Source of the DNA: Staphylococcus saccharolyticus
Lineage (GTDB): Bacteria; Bacillota; Bacilli; Staphylococcales; Staphylococcaceae
Direction: 5' to 3'
Assembly (NCBI RefSeq): GCF_900458815.1
Contig: NZ_UHDZ01000001.1
Location: 186,001-250,000, forward strand
Length of the DNA stretch: 64,000 bases
Shown here: positions 40,732-50,647 of the stretch, in pieces
Position numbering within the stretch: the stretch's first letter is position 1
Layout of the letters: each line of letters begins with the position of its first letter
The notes under the pieces: model-generated
Database searches by the model: none
Told to the model about the DNA's origin: nothing
The model's input: the letters and a program-made list of their open reading frames with translations, nothing else
Position numbers and translations under genes: made by a program

Positions 40732-41949
40732 AGCGCAACAATTTTTAAACCAATTTAGCAAAGAAGATGATTATATACAATAGTTAGTGATATATGTAAT
40801 GAAGTTAAATTACATGGAGATTGTGCACTTAAAAATTATAATTTACAGTTTGATCACGTGAAAACAGAACAACTAGAAATTGATCAGAATAAAATTAAAC
40901 AAGCTTACGATAATTTAGATGATAAGACACGTTCAGCATTAGAACATAGTTACAACCGAATTAGAGCGTATCAAGAACAAATCAAAATACAGTACGTTTC
41001 GAATCATCAAGGGGAATGTTATGAAATTCATCATCCTATTGAACGTGTAGGTATTTATGTGCCAGGTGGCAAGGCAAGCTATTCTTCTACAGTGTTAATG
41101 ATAGCTACACTTGCACAAGTAGCTGGAGTTAAAGAGATTACTGTAGTGACTCCTCCACAAACGAATGGTATTTGTCAAGAAGTATTAGCGGCATGTCATA
41201 TTACTGGTGTGAACCATGTATATCAAATGGGTGGTGCACAGAGCATTGCAGCTTTAGCATATGGTACAGAATCAATATCGAAAGTTGATAAAATTGTGGG
41301 ACCAAGAAATCAATTTGTATATGGACAAGTGTGCATCGATCAAATTGCAGGGCCTACAGAAATAGCATTAATCATAGATGAGACTGCTGATTTGGAAGCG
41401 ATTACATATGATGTATTTGCACAAGCAGAACATGATGAAATGGCTTGTACCTATGTCATTAGTGAACATGAACAGATACTTAAACGTTTAGAAATAATGA
41501 TACAAGATCAACTTCAATATGTTGAACGTCAAGATATTGTTTCAACAAGTATTGCAAAACATCATTATTTAATTTTAGTTGAGGATATTGAAGAAGCATG
41601 TTTAGTCATGAATACCATAGCTCCTGAACATGCGTCTATTCAAACAAAATTGCCTGAAGTATATGTTGATAAAGTTAAATATGTGGGTGCATTATTTTTA
41701 AGATATTACTCTCCTGAAGTTATAGGAGGCTATGTTGCAGGACCTAGTCATGTATTGCCTACAAATCAAACAGCTAGATTTACCAATGGTCTATCTGTGA
41801 ATGATTTTATGACACGTCATTCTGTGATTCATTTGTCACAACAAACATTTAATGAAGTGGCACAGTCAGCGGAACATATTGCACATATTGAACTTTATAT
41901 AATCATGAAAAGTCGATCTATATACGTCGATAAGGAGGGTATAGGATGA
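40724..41949 (+). pseudogene. hisD: Histidinol dehydrogenase, two frameshifts
   Basis: The start [19 protein letters not shown] overlaps the end of hisG. One A is missing near 40779, giving TAG; LVSDICNEVKLHGDCALKN continues in the next frame. The long 363-residue frame (40858-41949) holds IERVGIYVPGGKASYSSTVLM, the zinc ligands in AQAEHDE and GPSHVLPTNQTARF. A two-base insertion near 41904 (LYIIMKS in place of LYNHEKS) spoils the C-terminal helix that completes the active site in the dimer. Confidence 0.88.
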
Positions 41950-42933
41950 TACCGATTAACAAAAATGAAAGTCCTATCACGCCATTATCACAATAACAAC
42001 TCAAACTAATTATTAAAGATTTAAACTATAATTTATTTCCTAATGAAGAATATGAGCAATTTCTTGAAGCATATGCTAAATTCTATAATTTAAAGTTCAC
42101 TCAAATTACCGCAGCTAATGGTTCTGATGAATTGATACAGAAGTTAATGGTGATTATGCCAGAAGGTCCTGTACTCACTTTAAATCCTGATTTCTTTATG
42201 TATCAAGCATATGCAGCACAAATTAAACGTTCTATACAATTTGTCGATGCAAGTGATGATTTGCGATTTGATTTGCAAAAGATACTAGCAAAGATAGATG
42301 AAGTACGACCTTCATTTTTTATCATGAGTAACCCTCATAATCCAACTGGTAACCAATTTAACCTAAACTTTCTTAAAGCAATATCTACTCGGGTGAAGTC
42401 TATAGGGAGCTACTTCGTGATTGATGAAGCGTATCTTGATTACGGTCATACTTATCAAGTAGCTTTAGAGTCACATTATTATTCGTATGCGCACATTGTC
42501 AAAAGCATTTGGTTTAGCAGGTTTACGCTTAGGTGCCATTGTGAGTCATGAGCAAACAATTCATCTTATTAAACGTATCGAGCATCCGTATCCTTTAAAT
42601 AGTTTAACATTGAAAGTTGCTACAACTTTATTTACCAAACAAGCAAAGACTTTAGCATTCATTCAACGACAACGCGCTTTGGCAACTTGATTGAAAGGAA
42701 TTTTTAGTAAATACGTTGCAGATATTATCAAAGTTTATCCTTCTTATACTAATTTTGTTTTAACAAAGGGTGTGCTTGCACAACAATTAGGTGCTTTTAT
42801 TCATGAAAATGGTTTTAAACCAAGATTTTATGATGAAGGAAGTTATGAGAGATTATGTCCGCTATTCGATTGCTACAGAAGAACAGCTTCATATTTTAGA
42901 GGAAGTTGTAAAGAAATGGAGAGAACATTATGA
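41946..42933 (+). pseudogene. hisC: Histidinol-phosphate aminotransferase, multiple lesions
   Basis: The compact staphylococcal HisC. The start MIPINKNESPITPLSQ is followed by TAA near 41994; then ANGSDELIQKLMVIMPEGP, IMSNPHNPTGNQ and FVIDEAYLDYG. A frameshift near 42490 precedes the PLP-lysine region MRTLSKAFGLAGLRLG; TGA near 42688 interrupts the next part; another frameshift near 42840 follows FKPRFYDEG. At least two nonsense codons and two frameshifts. Confidence 0.9.
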
Positions 42934-43508
42934 CGTACCAGTTAACTCGTAATACTATAGAAACACAATTGAAAATAGTACTGTCGAATGATGAAACTCA
43001 ATCTAATATTAAAACGGGTGTAGGTTTCTTAGACCATATGTTGACGTTGTTTACATTTCATAGCGGATTGAGTCTTACTATAGAAGCAGAAGGAGATACT
43101 TATGTAGATGATCACCATGTAACTGAAGATATAGGTATTGTAATTGGGCAACTTGTCCTTCAATTAGTTAAAGATCAACAGGACTTTACAAGATATGGTC
43201 ATTCCTACATTCCAATGGATGAAACTCTTGCACGTACAGTGATAGACATAAGCGGGCGCCCTTATCTCTCATTTAATAGTGAATTGAGTGCTCAAAAGGT
43301 AGGAACTTTTGACACGGAACTTGTCGAAGAATTTTTTAGAGCATTGGTTATTAATGCAAGATTAACTGTGCATATTGACTTAATTCGTGGTGGCAATACG
43401 CATCATGAGATAGAATCCATCTTTAAGTTTTTTGCGAGAGCATTAAAAGTTGCACTCTCATCAAAAGAAGACGGTCGTATCCCATTTCTAAAGGAGTCAT
43501 TGAAATAG
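42930..43508 (+). CDS. hisB: Imidazoleglycerol-phosphate dehydratase
   Basis: An intact 192-residue enzyme for step six of histidine synthesis. The two metal-binding repeats are complete: FLDHMLTLFTFHSG with DDHHVTEDIGI, and RGGNTHHEIESIFKFFARALK. The ATG overlaps the last codons of hisC. The stop TAG at 43506-43508 lies where the hisH start is expected. Confidence 0.93.
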   Translation: MTYQLTRNTIETQLKIVLSNDETQSNIKTGVGFLDHMLTLFTFHSGLSLTIEAEGDTYVDDHHVTEDIGIVIGQLVLQLVKDQQDFTRYGHSYIPMDETLARTVIDISGRPYLSFNSELSAQKVGTFDTELVEEFFRALVINARLTVHIDLIRGGNTHHEIESIFKFFARALKVALSSKEDGRIPFLKESLK

Positions 43509-44022
43509 CTATTATTGATTATGGATTAGGAAATATTAGTAACGTAACCCGAGCAATTCAATATTTAGGGTATGATGTTGTCCTTACATGTGATGATAAA
43601 GAATTAGAAAGAGCAGATGCTATTGTTCTTCCTGGAGTTGGGCATTTTAAGGATGCAATGACTTCTATTCATGCTAAGAGAATTGATCACTCTCTGAGTA
43701 AAATTCATCATAAACCGATTATCGGTATATGTTTAGGTATGCAATTACTATTTCAGCATAGCGCGGAAGGTGACGTTGATGGATTAGGATTTGTCCCAGG
43801 AAATATTGTGCGATTCAGACAGATTATCCAGTTCCACATTTAGGATGGAATGATTTGCAAAGTATGCATAACACGTAGTAGCTTACGCCAATTATGGCAC
43901 AAAAGTTCCGGGTGTGATTCAATATCAGAACTACATTGGTATTCAGTTTCATCCTGAGAAAAGTGGAGAGTATGGATTAGCTATACTGAATCAAGCTTTA
44001 AAAGGAGGGTTTATTGATGATT
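43505..44022 (+). pseudogene. hisH: Imidazole glycerol phosphate synthase glutaminase subunit, broken
   Basis: Homology begins AIIDYGLGNISNVTRAIQYLGYDV directly after hisB, but the codon at the expected start, eight bases from AAAGGAG, is ATA (43505-43507) rather than ATG. The nucleophile motif GICLGMQLLF is present. After GNIVRFRQ a frameshift occurs near 43815, and about 100 bases of the middle are missing before [20 protein letters not shown] and the catalytic [10 protein letters not shown]. HisH would supply ammonia to HisF. Confidence 0.87.
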
Positions 44023-44721
44023 GAATTATGGCCAGCCATCGATTTGATTAATTCAACAAGTGTCCGATTGACTGAAGGTAAATATACTTCAGAAGAAAAA
44101 GTGGAGAAAACAGTGGAAGAAAGTATCCAGTTTTATAGTCAATTTGAATGTGTAACACGTATTCATATTATTGATTTAATTGGAGCTAAAACAAAAGAAG
44201 CGACAGAATTTAATTATATCCAATCATTAAGAAAACTTACCCTTAAACCTATAGAAGTAGGTGGAGGTATTCGCTCAAAACAAACGATTGAAAATTATAT
44301 TAACTCAGTAATCGATTATTGTATTTTGGGCACGCAAGGTATCCAAGACGTTGAGTGGTTAGCACGTATGACACAACATTTTCCAAACAAAATATATGTG
44401 TCTGTAGATGCTTTTGGAGTGGAAATAAAAATTAATGGATGGGAAGAGGACGCCAAACTTAATTTATTTGATTATGTTGCTAAGATTGAGCATTTACCAT
44501 TAGGGGGCATTATTTATACAGATATTTCAAAAGATGGCAAACTCGAAGGAGCTAACTTTGAATTGACAGGTCGACTAGCTCATACAACATATTTACCTGT
44601 GATTGCTTCAGGAGGAATTAGACATCAAGCAGACTTACAACAATTAGAGGTGTTGAATGTTCACGCTGCCATTGTAGGTAAAGCTATACATCAGAATGCA
44701 TTTTGGGAGGGATTATCTTGA
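44017..44721 (+). CDS. hisA: ProFAR isomerase
   Basis: An intact 234-residue (beta-alpha)8 barrel, step four of histidine synthesis. [21 protein letters not shown] carries the first catalytic Asp; [33 protein letters not shown] with the second Asp, and [14 protein letters not shown] are the half-barrel phosphate motifs. The ATG 44017 overlaps the hisH end; AAAGGAGGG lies upstream. Confidence 0.92.
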   Translation: MIELWPAIDLINSTSVRLTEGKYTSEEKVEKTVEESIQFYSQFECVTRIHIIDLIGAKTKEATEFNYIQSLRKLTLKPIEVGGGIRSKQTIENYINSVIDYCILGTQGIQDVEWLARMTQHFPNKIYVSVDAFGVEIKINGWEEDAKLNLFDYVAKIEHLPLGGIIYTDISKDGKLEGANFELTGRLAHTTYLPVIASGGIRHQADLQQLEVLNVHAAIVGKAIHQNAFWEGLS

Positions 44722-45392
44722 TTAAGAAGAGAGTCATTCCATGTTTAGATGTTAAAGATGGACGTGTAGTAAAAGGCATCCAATTTAAGTCATTAAGGGA
44801 TATTGGCAACCCTGTTGATTTAGCTCTTTATTATAATGTTACCGGTGCTGATGAATTAGTCTTTCTTGATATTTCAAAGATAGAGACTGGGCATGACCTT
44901 ATGTTAGAAGTGATTGAAAGAACGGCAAAACAATTATTTATTCCTTTAACAGTTGGTGGAGGTATTCAGACTTTAAATGATATTACACAACTATTAAATC
45001 ACGGTGCAGATAAAGTATCATTGAATTCTAGTGCTCTAAAGCATCCAGAATTAATTCGACAAGCAAGTGAAAAGTTTGGTAGTCAATGTATTTGTACAGC
45101 CATTGATAGTTTTTATGATGAACAACGAGATGATTATTTTTGTACGACGCATGGTGGTAAAAGGTTAACCAATGTACGCGTGTATGATTGAGTTCAAGAG
45201 GTAGAACGTTTAGGTGCAGGAGAATTACTTATAACGAGTATGCATCATGATGGAATGAAACAAGGTTTTGACATCGATCATTTAGCAGAAATTAAGCAAT
45301 TAGTAAATATTCCAATCATTGCTTCAGGATCAAGAAACAACTGTGGCAATAATTAAAGAAAAAATGCATAAAGGAGGGATACCTGTAAGATG
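44718..45392 (+). pseudogene. hisF: Imidazole glycerol phosphate synthase cyclase subunit, broken
   Basis: It starts at TTG 44718 ([19 protein letters not shown]) with GGGAGGG upstream. The first half is sound (LDISKI, LTVGGGIQTLND). TGA at 45189-45191 replaces the conserved Trp of [12 protein letters not shown], a G-to-A change. Beyond IPIIASG about 75-80 bases are missing, joining to [19 protein letters not shown] and TGA at 45390. Both lesions destroy the cyclase barrel. Confidence 0.9.
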
Positions 45393-46025
45393 AGTGAACG
45401 TATTGACTTTTTAAAAGGATTAGTACCTGTCATCTTACAACATAATCAAACGGATGACGTATTAATGTTGGGTTATATGAATGAAGAAGCTTATCAAAAA
45501 ACGCTCGAAGAAGGTAAAGTTACGTTCTACTCCAGATCTAAACAACGCTTATGGACTAAAGGTGAAACGTCTGGACATTTACAAAATGTGGTGAGTGTGC
45601 ACGCAGATTGTGACCAAGATACAATATTAATGAGAGTAATTCCACAAGGACCTACTTGTCATACTGGAAATCAAAGTTGTTTTAATAATGAAAGGGCACA
45701 TCATTTCAAAGTACAAAATTTACAATAAACGATTTATCAAAGTGCTAATTCGAATAAATCTAATTCCTATACACAATATTTACTTAAAGAAGATATTGAT
45801 AAAATATCGAAAAAATTTGGCGAAGAAGCGTTCGAAGTTGTGATAGGTGCATTAAAAGATAATCGTGAAGAAGTAATCAGTGAGACGGCAGATGTAATGT
45901 ACCACTTTTTCGTATTATTGCATAGTCTTGATATACAGTTCACAGAAGTAGAACAAGTATTAGCACAACGCCATCAAAAAAGTAATAATTTTAAAGGTGA
46001 ACGTAAAGACATTAAAGAATGGTAA
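45390..46025 (+). pseudogene. hisIE: Bifunctional HisI-HisE, stop codon in the linker
   Basis: The N-terminal phosphoribosyl-AMP cyclohydrolase domain is complete ([56 protein letters not shown]). TAA at 45726-45728 follows KVQNLQ, probably CAA to TAA, and the same frame continues TIYQSANSNKSN into the pyrophosphohydrolase domain (FGEEAFEVVIGAL, ETADVMYHFFVLL) to 46025. The 112-residue HisI part may still work; HisE has no good start of its own. Confidence 0.9.
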
Positions 46026-46130
46026 ACATGGATGATACATGATATATAATGAATAATGAAGCTATATTCTACTCACCGTCTCAGTGATTTTGATAAGTTG
46101 TGAAAATAATAGAGTCAAAGTTAAACATTT

Positions 46131-46832
46131 TTAGTACAATTTATTTTCAAAAGGATTAATCTTCACATCTAAACTAAAAAACTTTTTCAAAAAGTGTTTG
46201 TAGTTATCGGTTGTGACGTTATACTTACGTTTATTAATATCATTACTTAAAGTTAAAGTGTGATAAGTCATTGTGGCACGTCCAAAAAACTGTGGTTGAG
46301 TAATAAGTAATTGTTGAACAAAGGGTGATGTTCGTTGTAGTTGATTTTATCTTCAAAGTCTTCAATATATTGAGGTTGTAAATGTGCTACATAGAGTGTT
46401 ACCCATTTGTTTTGTATTTGCTTTTGCAAGTCATATTGATTGTCTTTGCTCAAAATAGCGCGGTAAACGCCGTTTCTATCATGAGTTGATATGAATTGAT
46501 TTTAGAACCCAGCTCTATTGCGCTTAAAGGTACATCTCCAAATCCAACATCAGTAATATAAAATGTCCCATTGATATTGACGTAAAGTGACATATGCGAA
46601 CCTTCAGGGTTTCGACCGCCATCTGAAGTGTGAACTGTTGAAGAAGTACGCGTAACATGACCCCCTTTACATTCTAAATACGTAACAAATAAATGATTTA
46701 ATTCATAGCAAAAGCCACCACGCTGTTGATTGACTATTTTGTCATAAAGATTGTCTATACCTATAGAAATAGGTACTTTATTTTGTACATTGAAGTATTT
46801 ATGTTAAGGTAACATTCAAAATCAATGTTCAT
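46131..46832 (-). pseudogene. nat: Arylamine N-acetyltransferase, broken
   Basis: From ATG 46832 (MNIDFECYLNIN) the frame soon shifts, then QRGGFCYELNHLF gives the catalytic Cys, GSHMSLYVN the His and ITDVGFGDVPLSAIELG the Asp of the NAT triad, in differing frames. A stop near 46503 and a frameshift near 46330 follow; the end is TAA at 46131. NAT enzymes acetylate arylamines from acetyl-CoA. It is convergent with the histidine operon. Confidence 0.8.
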
Positions 46833-46951
46833 TTAAACTACTCCTTTAATTAGAAAGTTTTGAATAATTAGTATTTTATACTATTAATAAACATAAGTAA
46901 TTTCTTTTGATTATAGATTATTATAACGCGTAATTAAATTGCATATAATTG

Positions 46952-46980
46952 TTGACAAAATGTGAAAATCCACGTAACAT
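46952..46980 (+). promoter_or_regulatory. Sigma-A promoter candidate for the peptide-lipase 2 operon
   Basis: TTGACA (46952-46957) and TAACAT (46975-46980) are separated by 17 bases, about 130 bases before the small peptide ORF. Confidence 0.6.
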
Positions 46981-47073
46981 AATATATAAATAATACCGAA
47001 AAAGATAAGTGATTTATATCTTGTTTGAATTTTTAAAATTGTATTACAAATTTCAAAAAATTTTATAAGATAT

Positions 47074-47087
47074 TGGAAGCGCTTACT
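47074..47087 (+). promoter_or_regulatory. cre-like site before the peptide-lipase 2 operon
   Basis: TGGAAGCGCTTACT fits the CcpA consensus with one deviation. It lies downstream of the predicted promoter and 22 bases before the peptide ATG, where bound CcpA would block transcription. Confidence 0.6.
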
Positions 47088-47108
47088 TAAGGTGGAAAGG
47101 AGTTCATT

Positions 47109-47183
47109 ATGGAAGCTATCAAAATATTTTTCAACAAAGTTTTTGAATTTTTGCCACGTGTAATTATCAATTTGTTCATTTAA
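47109..47183 (+). CDS. 24-residue amphipathic peptide upstream of lipase 2
   Basis: A tiny ORF with a strong ribosome site (GGAAAGGAG, seven bases before ATG). It begins MEAIKIFFNKVFEF and ends LPRVIINLFI, and stops 55 bases before the lipase start. It is the paralogue of the 21-residue ORF before lipase 1: same place, same nine-residue tail pattern, mostly silent nucleotide changes in the tail and a three-codon length difference near the front. Net charge is about +1. No signal peptide, as in phenol-soluble modulins, but the C-terminal lysines of classical modulins are absent. Confidence 0.62.
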   Translation: MEAIKIFFNKVFEFLPRVIINLFI

Positions 47184-47238
47184 TTGCTAGACATTTAGAA
47201 GTTCATTTTTAAAAAATAAATAGATAGAGGTGCTAACT

Positions 47239-49374
47239 TTGAAAACAAGACAAAATAAGTATAGTATACGTAAGTTTAGTGTAGGCGCGTCATCAATTCT
47301 AATAGCAGCATTGTTATTTATGGGTGGTGCTTCAGCGCAAGCAGCAGAACAACATCAGGAACAGGGAACTCCTGATAACGGGATAGCGCAATCTATTGGG
47401 GATGAAAATGGAAAAATAAGTGAACAATCAGTGACTCAAAATCATCAACAAGTTGAGCCACGAGAGCAAAATGCTGACAATCAAAATAACATCAATTCTA
47501 ATGATGAACAATCAAGCTTACATAATGAAAAACAACGTAGCAAAGAGGATTCAAACACTGAAAAAGCATTACAAGAAAAACCTCAAACTAATCAAACACA
47601 AACTGCAGTAGAGCATTATGAGGGTCAAGAAAGTCATAAAGAGGTGCCAGTTCAGGACGTTTCTCAAGATAAACCACAACAAGAACAAGTACAACAAAAT
47701 AACAATATTAAAGCAGAGGATCAAGCTTCACACGCTAAAGCAGTGCGAGCTAATGAAGATGTAAAGACTAAAATGACTAAAGACAATGATTCTAGTGCCT
47801 CACAGTCAACAACTAAACAAGCACAAGGCGTTGAAAAGAATACCGAATCAACAAAGGCATCTATACCAACAGAGCTATCTCAACAGGATAAAGAGGCAAC
47901 TCACAATCAACAACAGGTAGAACAAGTAACAAATGATAAGGTCAACTCATCAGAAACACATAAAGATATAAATAAAGAAGTTAATGAAAATACTCAACGG
48001 GTGACAGCTAAAGATGATGCAACGTATAGTTTGACTGCAAAAGATTCTAAAGACGAGCCTTTAAAAGTAAGTAAAAAGGCAAATCAAGTTTCTGATAAAG
48101 AGTCATCTTCTAAAGATGGTTTAGGTGCTTTGAAAAGTAATGCAGTAGCTACAACGAATAAACAAACTGCACAACAACTGACTAAGAACGATAAAGATCA
48201 AACAAATAAAGTAGCAAAACAACATCAATACAAAAATCATGATCCGATTATCCTAGTACATGGGTTTAATGGATTTACAGATGATATCAATCCAGCAGTA
48301 TTAACGCATTACTGGGGTGGCGATAAAATGAATATTCGCCAAGATTTAGAAGAAAATGGTTATGAAGCATATGAGGCAAGCATTAGTGCTTTCGGTAGTA
48401 ACTATGATCGTGCAGTAGAGTTGTATTACTACATTAAAGGCGGTCGTGTAGATTACGGTGCGGCACATGCGGCTAAATATGGTCATGAACGTTATGGAAA
48501 AACTTATGAAGGCGTTTATAAAGACTGGAAACCAGGTCAAAAAGTTCATTTAGTAGGACATAGCATGGGTGGTCAAACAATTCGTCAATTAGAAGAATTA
48601 CTTAGACACGGTAGTCCTGAAGAAATCGAATATCAAAAGGAACATGGTGGCGAAATTTCTCCATTATTCCAAGGTGGCCATGACAACATGGTTTCTTCTA
48701 TAACTACACTTGGTACGCCGCATAATGGTACACATGCATCTGATTTATTTGGTAATGAAGCATTAGTTCGCCAAATGGTATTTGATTTAGGTAAAAAATT
48801 TGGTAACAAAGATTCTCGTGTAGACTTCGGTTTATCACAATGGGGGTTAAAACAAAAACCTGGTGAATCTTACATTGATTATGTTAAACGTGTACAAAAC
48901 TCTAAATTATGGAAATCTAAAGATAATGGTTTCAATGATTTAACACGTGATGGAGCAACAGATTTAAATCGCAAAACATCGTTAAATCCTAATATTGTCT
49001 ATAAAACTTATACAGGTGAAGCAACTCATAAAACACTATCAGGTAGACAAAAAGCTGATTTCAATTTATTCCTTCCATTTGCTTTAACTGCAAATTTAAT
49101 AGGTAAAGCTACAGAACAGGAATGGAGAGAAAATGATGGACTTGTATCAGTTATTTCTTCACAACATCCATTCAACCAAAAATATGTTGAAGCAACAGAT
49201 AAAAATCAAAAAGGTATATGGCAAGTAACACCAGTAAAACATGGTTGGGATCATGTTGATTTAGTAGGACAAGATAGTTCTGATACAGCACGTACTAGAG
49301 AAGAATTACAACAATTTTGGCATGAGTTAGCAGATGATTTAGTACAAAGTGAACAATTAACATCAACAAATTAA
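47239..49374 (+). CDS. YSIRK-signal secreted triacylglycerol lipase 2 (Geh type)
   Basis: A 711-residue preprolipase. I choose TTG 47239, because the ribosome-site context GATAGAGGTGCT is identical to that of lipase 1 with the same spacing; GTG 47230 is too close to it. YSIRKFSVGASS lies at residues 8-19 with a signal cleavage near 36. A Gln/Asn/Glu/Lys-rich propeptide follows to about 325. ILVHGFNG has His at 341 and GHSMGG places the nucleophile Ser442. Candidates for the other triad members are the Asp of NDGLVSV and the His of GWDHVDL. This is the lipase normally found beside icaC in S. epidermidis-type genomes. Intact; it shares the catalytic domain closely with lipase 1, while the propeptides are diverged. 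Confidence 0.92.
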   Translation: MKTRQNKYSIRKFSVGASSILIAALLFMGGASAQAAEQHQEQGTPDNGIAQSIGDENGKISEQSVTQNHQQVEPREQNADNQNNINSNDEQSSLHNEKQRSKEDSNTEKALQEKPQTNQTQTAVEHYEGQESHKEVPVQDVSQDKPQQEQVQQNNNIKAEDQASHAKAVRANEDVKTKMTKDNDSSASQSTTKQAQGVEKNTESTKASIPTELSQQDKEATHNQQQVEQVTNDKVNSSETHKDINKEVNENTQRVTAKDDATYSLTAKDSKDEPLKVSKKANQVSDKESSSKDGLGALKSNAVATTNKQTAQQLTKNDKDQTNKVAKQHQYKNHDPIILVHGFNGFTDDINPAVLTHYWGGDKMNIRQDLEENGYEAYEASISAFGSNYDRAVELYYYIKGGRVDYGAAHAAKYGHERYGKTYEGVYKDWKPGQKVHLVGHSMGGQTIRQLEELLRHGSPEEIEYQKEHGGEISPLFQGGHDNMVSSITTLGTPHNGTHASDLFGNEALVRQMVFDLGKKFGNKDSRVDFGLSQWGLKQKPGESYIDYVKRVQNSKLWKSKDNGFNDLTRDGATDLNRKTSLNPNIVYKTYTGEATHKTLSGRQKADFNLFLPFALTANLIGKATEQEWRENDGLVSVISSQHPFNQKYVEATDKNQKGIWQVTPVKHGWDHVDLVGQDSSDTARTREELQQFWHELADDLVQSEQLTSTN

Positions 49375-49431
49375 AAAATTCATATATTGGGTATATAAAT
49401 TCTGACTACAATAGAGATAGGGGTGAATCTA

Positions 49432-49497
49432 ATGACAGGTGATGTCTTCCAATTAATCGGTTCTTTATTTAGAATCTTAAAAAATTTATTCAAATAA
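49432..49497 (+). CDS. Delta-lysin-like 21-residue peptide downstream of lipase 2
   Basis: ATG 49432 has AGGGGTG eight bases upstream. The peptide starts MTGDVFQLIGSLFRIL and ends KNLFK. Aligned without gaps to delta-lysin (which starts MAQDIISTIGDLVKWI in S. aureus), it shares Asp4, Ile9, Gly10 and Leu12, conservative matches at positions 5 and 14, and a basic Phe-Lys end. No signal peptide, an amphipathic pattern and net charge near +2 fit the phenol-soluble-modulin class. It sits 57 bases after the lipase stop and directly before a terminator, so it is probably the third gene of a peptide-lipase-peptide operon. Not one of the modulins I know by name. Confidence 0.62.
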   Translation: MTGDVFQLIGSLFRILKNLFK

Positions 49498-49515
49498 AAT
49501 TGAATAGTTAACACC

Positions 49516-49572
49516 AAGCGCCCTCGTTCGAGATAAAATTTATGTGTCAATCTTGAACGAGAGGCGCTTTCT
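49516..49572. terminator. Strong bidirectional terminator between the lipase operon and icaC
   Basis: AAGCGCCCTCGTTCGAGA (49516-49533) pairs with TCTTGAACGAGAGGCGCTT (49551-49569) with few mismatches, followed by T residues. Confidence 0.85.
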
Positions 49573-49576
49573 CGCA

Positions 49577-50647
49577 TTAGCATGACTTCCAGCTAGGTTG
49601 GTAATGATTAAGCTGTAGCTTATACGGTTGTTTGCCAATAACGAACCTGAAAATATAAAATTCACGTAACATCATACCAAAACCAATGCAGATTCCGAGA
49701 ATCATCAACAATGATATCGCTAAAAAGACAATAGTGCTATCTTCAAAAATATTAGTGTAAGCAAAGAGTGAATCTAAAATAATAGGGTGCAATAAGTAAA
49801 TAAAGAATGAAAATGCACTAATTGCTTTAATAGTATTTAATAGCATTGTTTTAAAATGCATGCAAATACCAACTAATACAAAGAACATAAGACTATTGTA
49901 AAGTGTCAAAGTATAAGTAAAACTTGTAACATTCCAATAATCTTCACCAGAAATAGAAATAAATAAAACATATGCACCAAGCGCTAACATAATAACGATA
50001 ATTAAATACTTTTCCAAGAAAGATAAAATACTTTCATAATTATAACCAATATATCCACCTAAAAAGAAATAAAAAATCCAACCTAAGAACATCGTATTTT
50101 CACTTAATGGATAATAATGTGTCACCAATTTGTGAAAATAATCATTATAAATAAAATGATATAAATAACTTTGTTGAACAATCAAGGACGATAACAATAG
50201 AAGCTTGCTATTAAATAATTTGTAATTCACTTTATATATTAAATATGATAAGACGAAGAACTGCATGATAATAATGAAATAACCATACCACTGTCCCAAA
50301 ACGACATTTTCAATGAATTGTTTTTTAAAAGAGGAAGCGGTTAATAACGATTCGCTATAACAATAAAAAACACCTACTAAAAGATAGGGGATAAAAATAT
50401 ATTTAAATCGCGATATTAAGTAATGTTTGCTTACCTTTTTATAATTTAATGTAGTTAATAATTGTGATAATACAATAAAATTTGGAGTTCCAAAAATAAC
50501 AATATTACGGATATAATATTGTAATATTAAAGAGCTACCCGATAAGTTTTTGTGCTCTAGTGTGATTTGTGTCAATAAGTGCGTCACAATTATAATGACA
50601 CAAATAAACGCACGTAAATATATTAATTCAAGTCTAATTTTCTTCAT
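49577..50647 (-). CDS. icaC: PNAG biosynthesis membrane acyltransferase IcaC
   Basis: An intact 356-residue protein with about ten membrane helices, of the acyltransferase_3 family. I choose ATG 50647 ([16 protein letters not shown]), the usual IcaC start; an upstream ATG at 50656 adds three residues. Segments such as [39 protein letters not shown] and [21 protein letters not shown] match the staphylococcal protein. IcaC is thought to O-succinylate or help export poly-N-acetylglucosamine. Last gene of the operon; its start overlaps the icaB end. Confidence 0.93.
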   Translation of the reverse strand: MKKIRLELIYLRAFICVIIIVTHLLTQITLEHKNLSGSSLILQYYIRNIVIFGTPNFIVLSQLLTTLNYKKVSKHYLISRFKYIFIPYLLVGVFYCYSESLLTASSFKKQFIENVVLGQWYGYFIIIMQFFVLSYLIYKVNYKLFNSKLLLLSSLIVQQSYLYHFIYNDYFHKLVTHYYPLSENTMFLGWIFYFFLGGYIGYNYESILSFLEKYLIIVIMLALGAYVLFISISGEDYWNVTSFTYTLTLYNSLMFFVLVGICMHFKTMLLNTIKAISAFSFFIYLLHPIILDSLFAYTNIFEDSTIVFLAISLLMILGICIGFGMMLREFYIFRFVIGKQPYKLQLNHYQPSWKSC

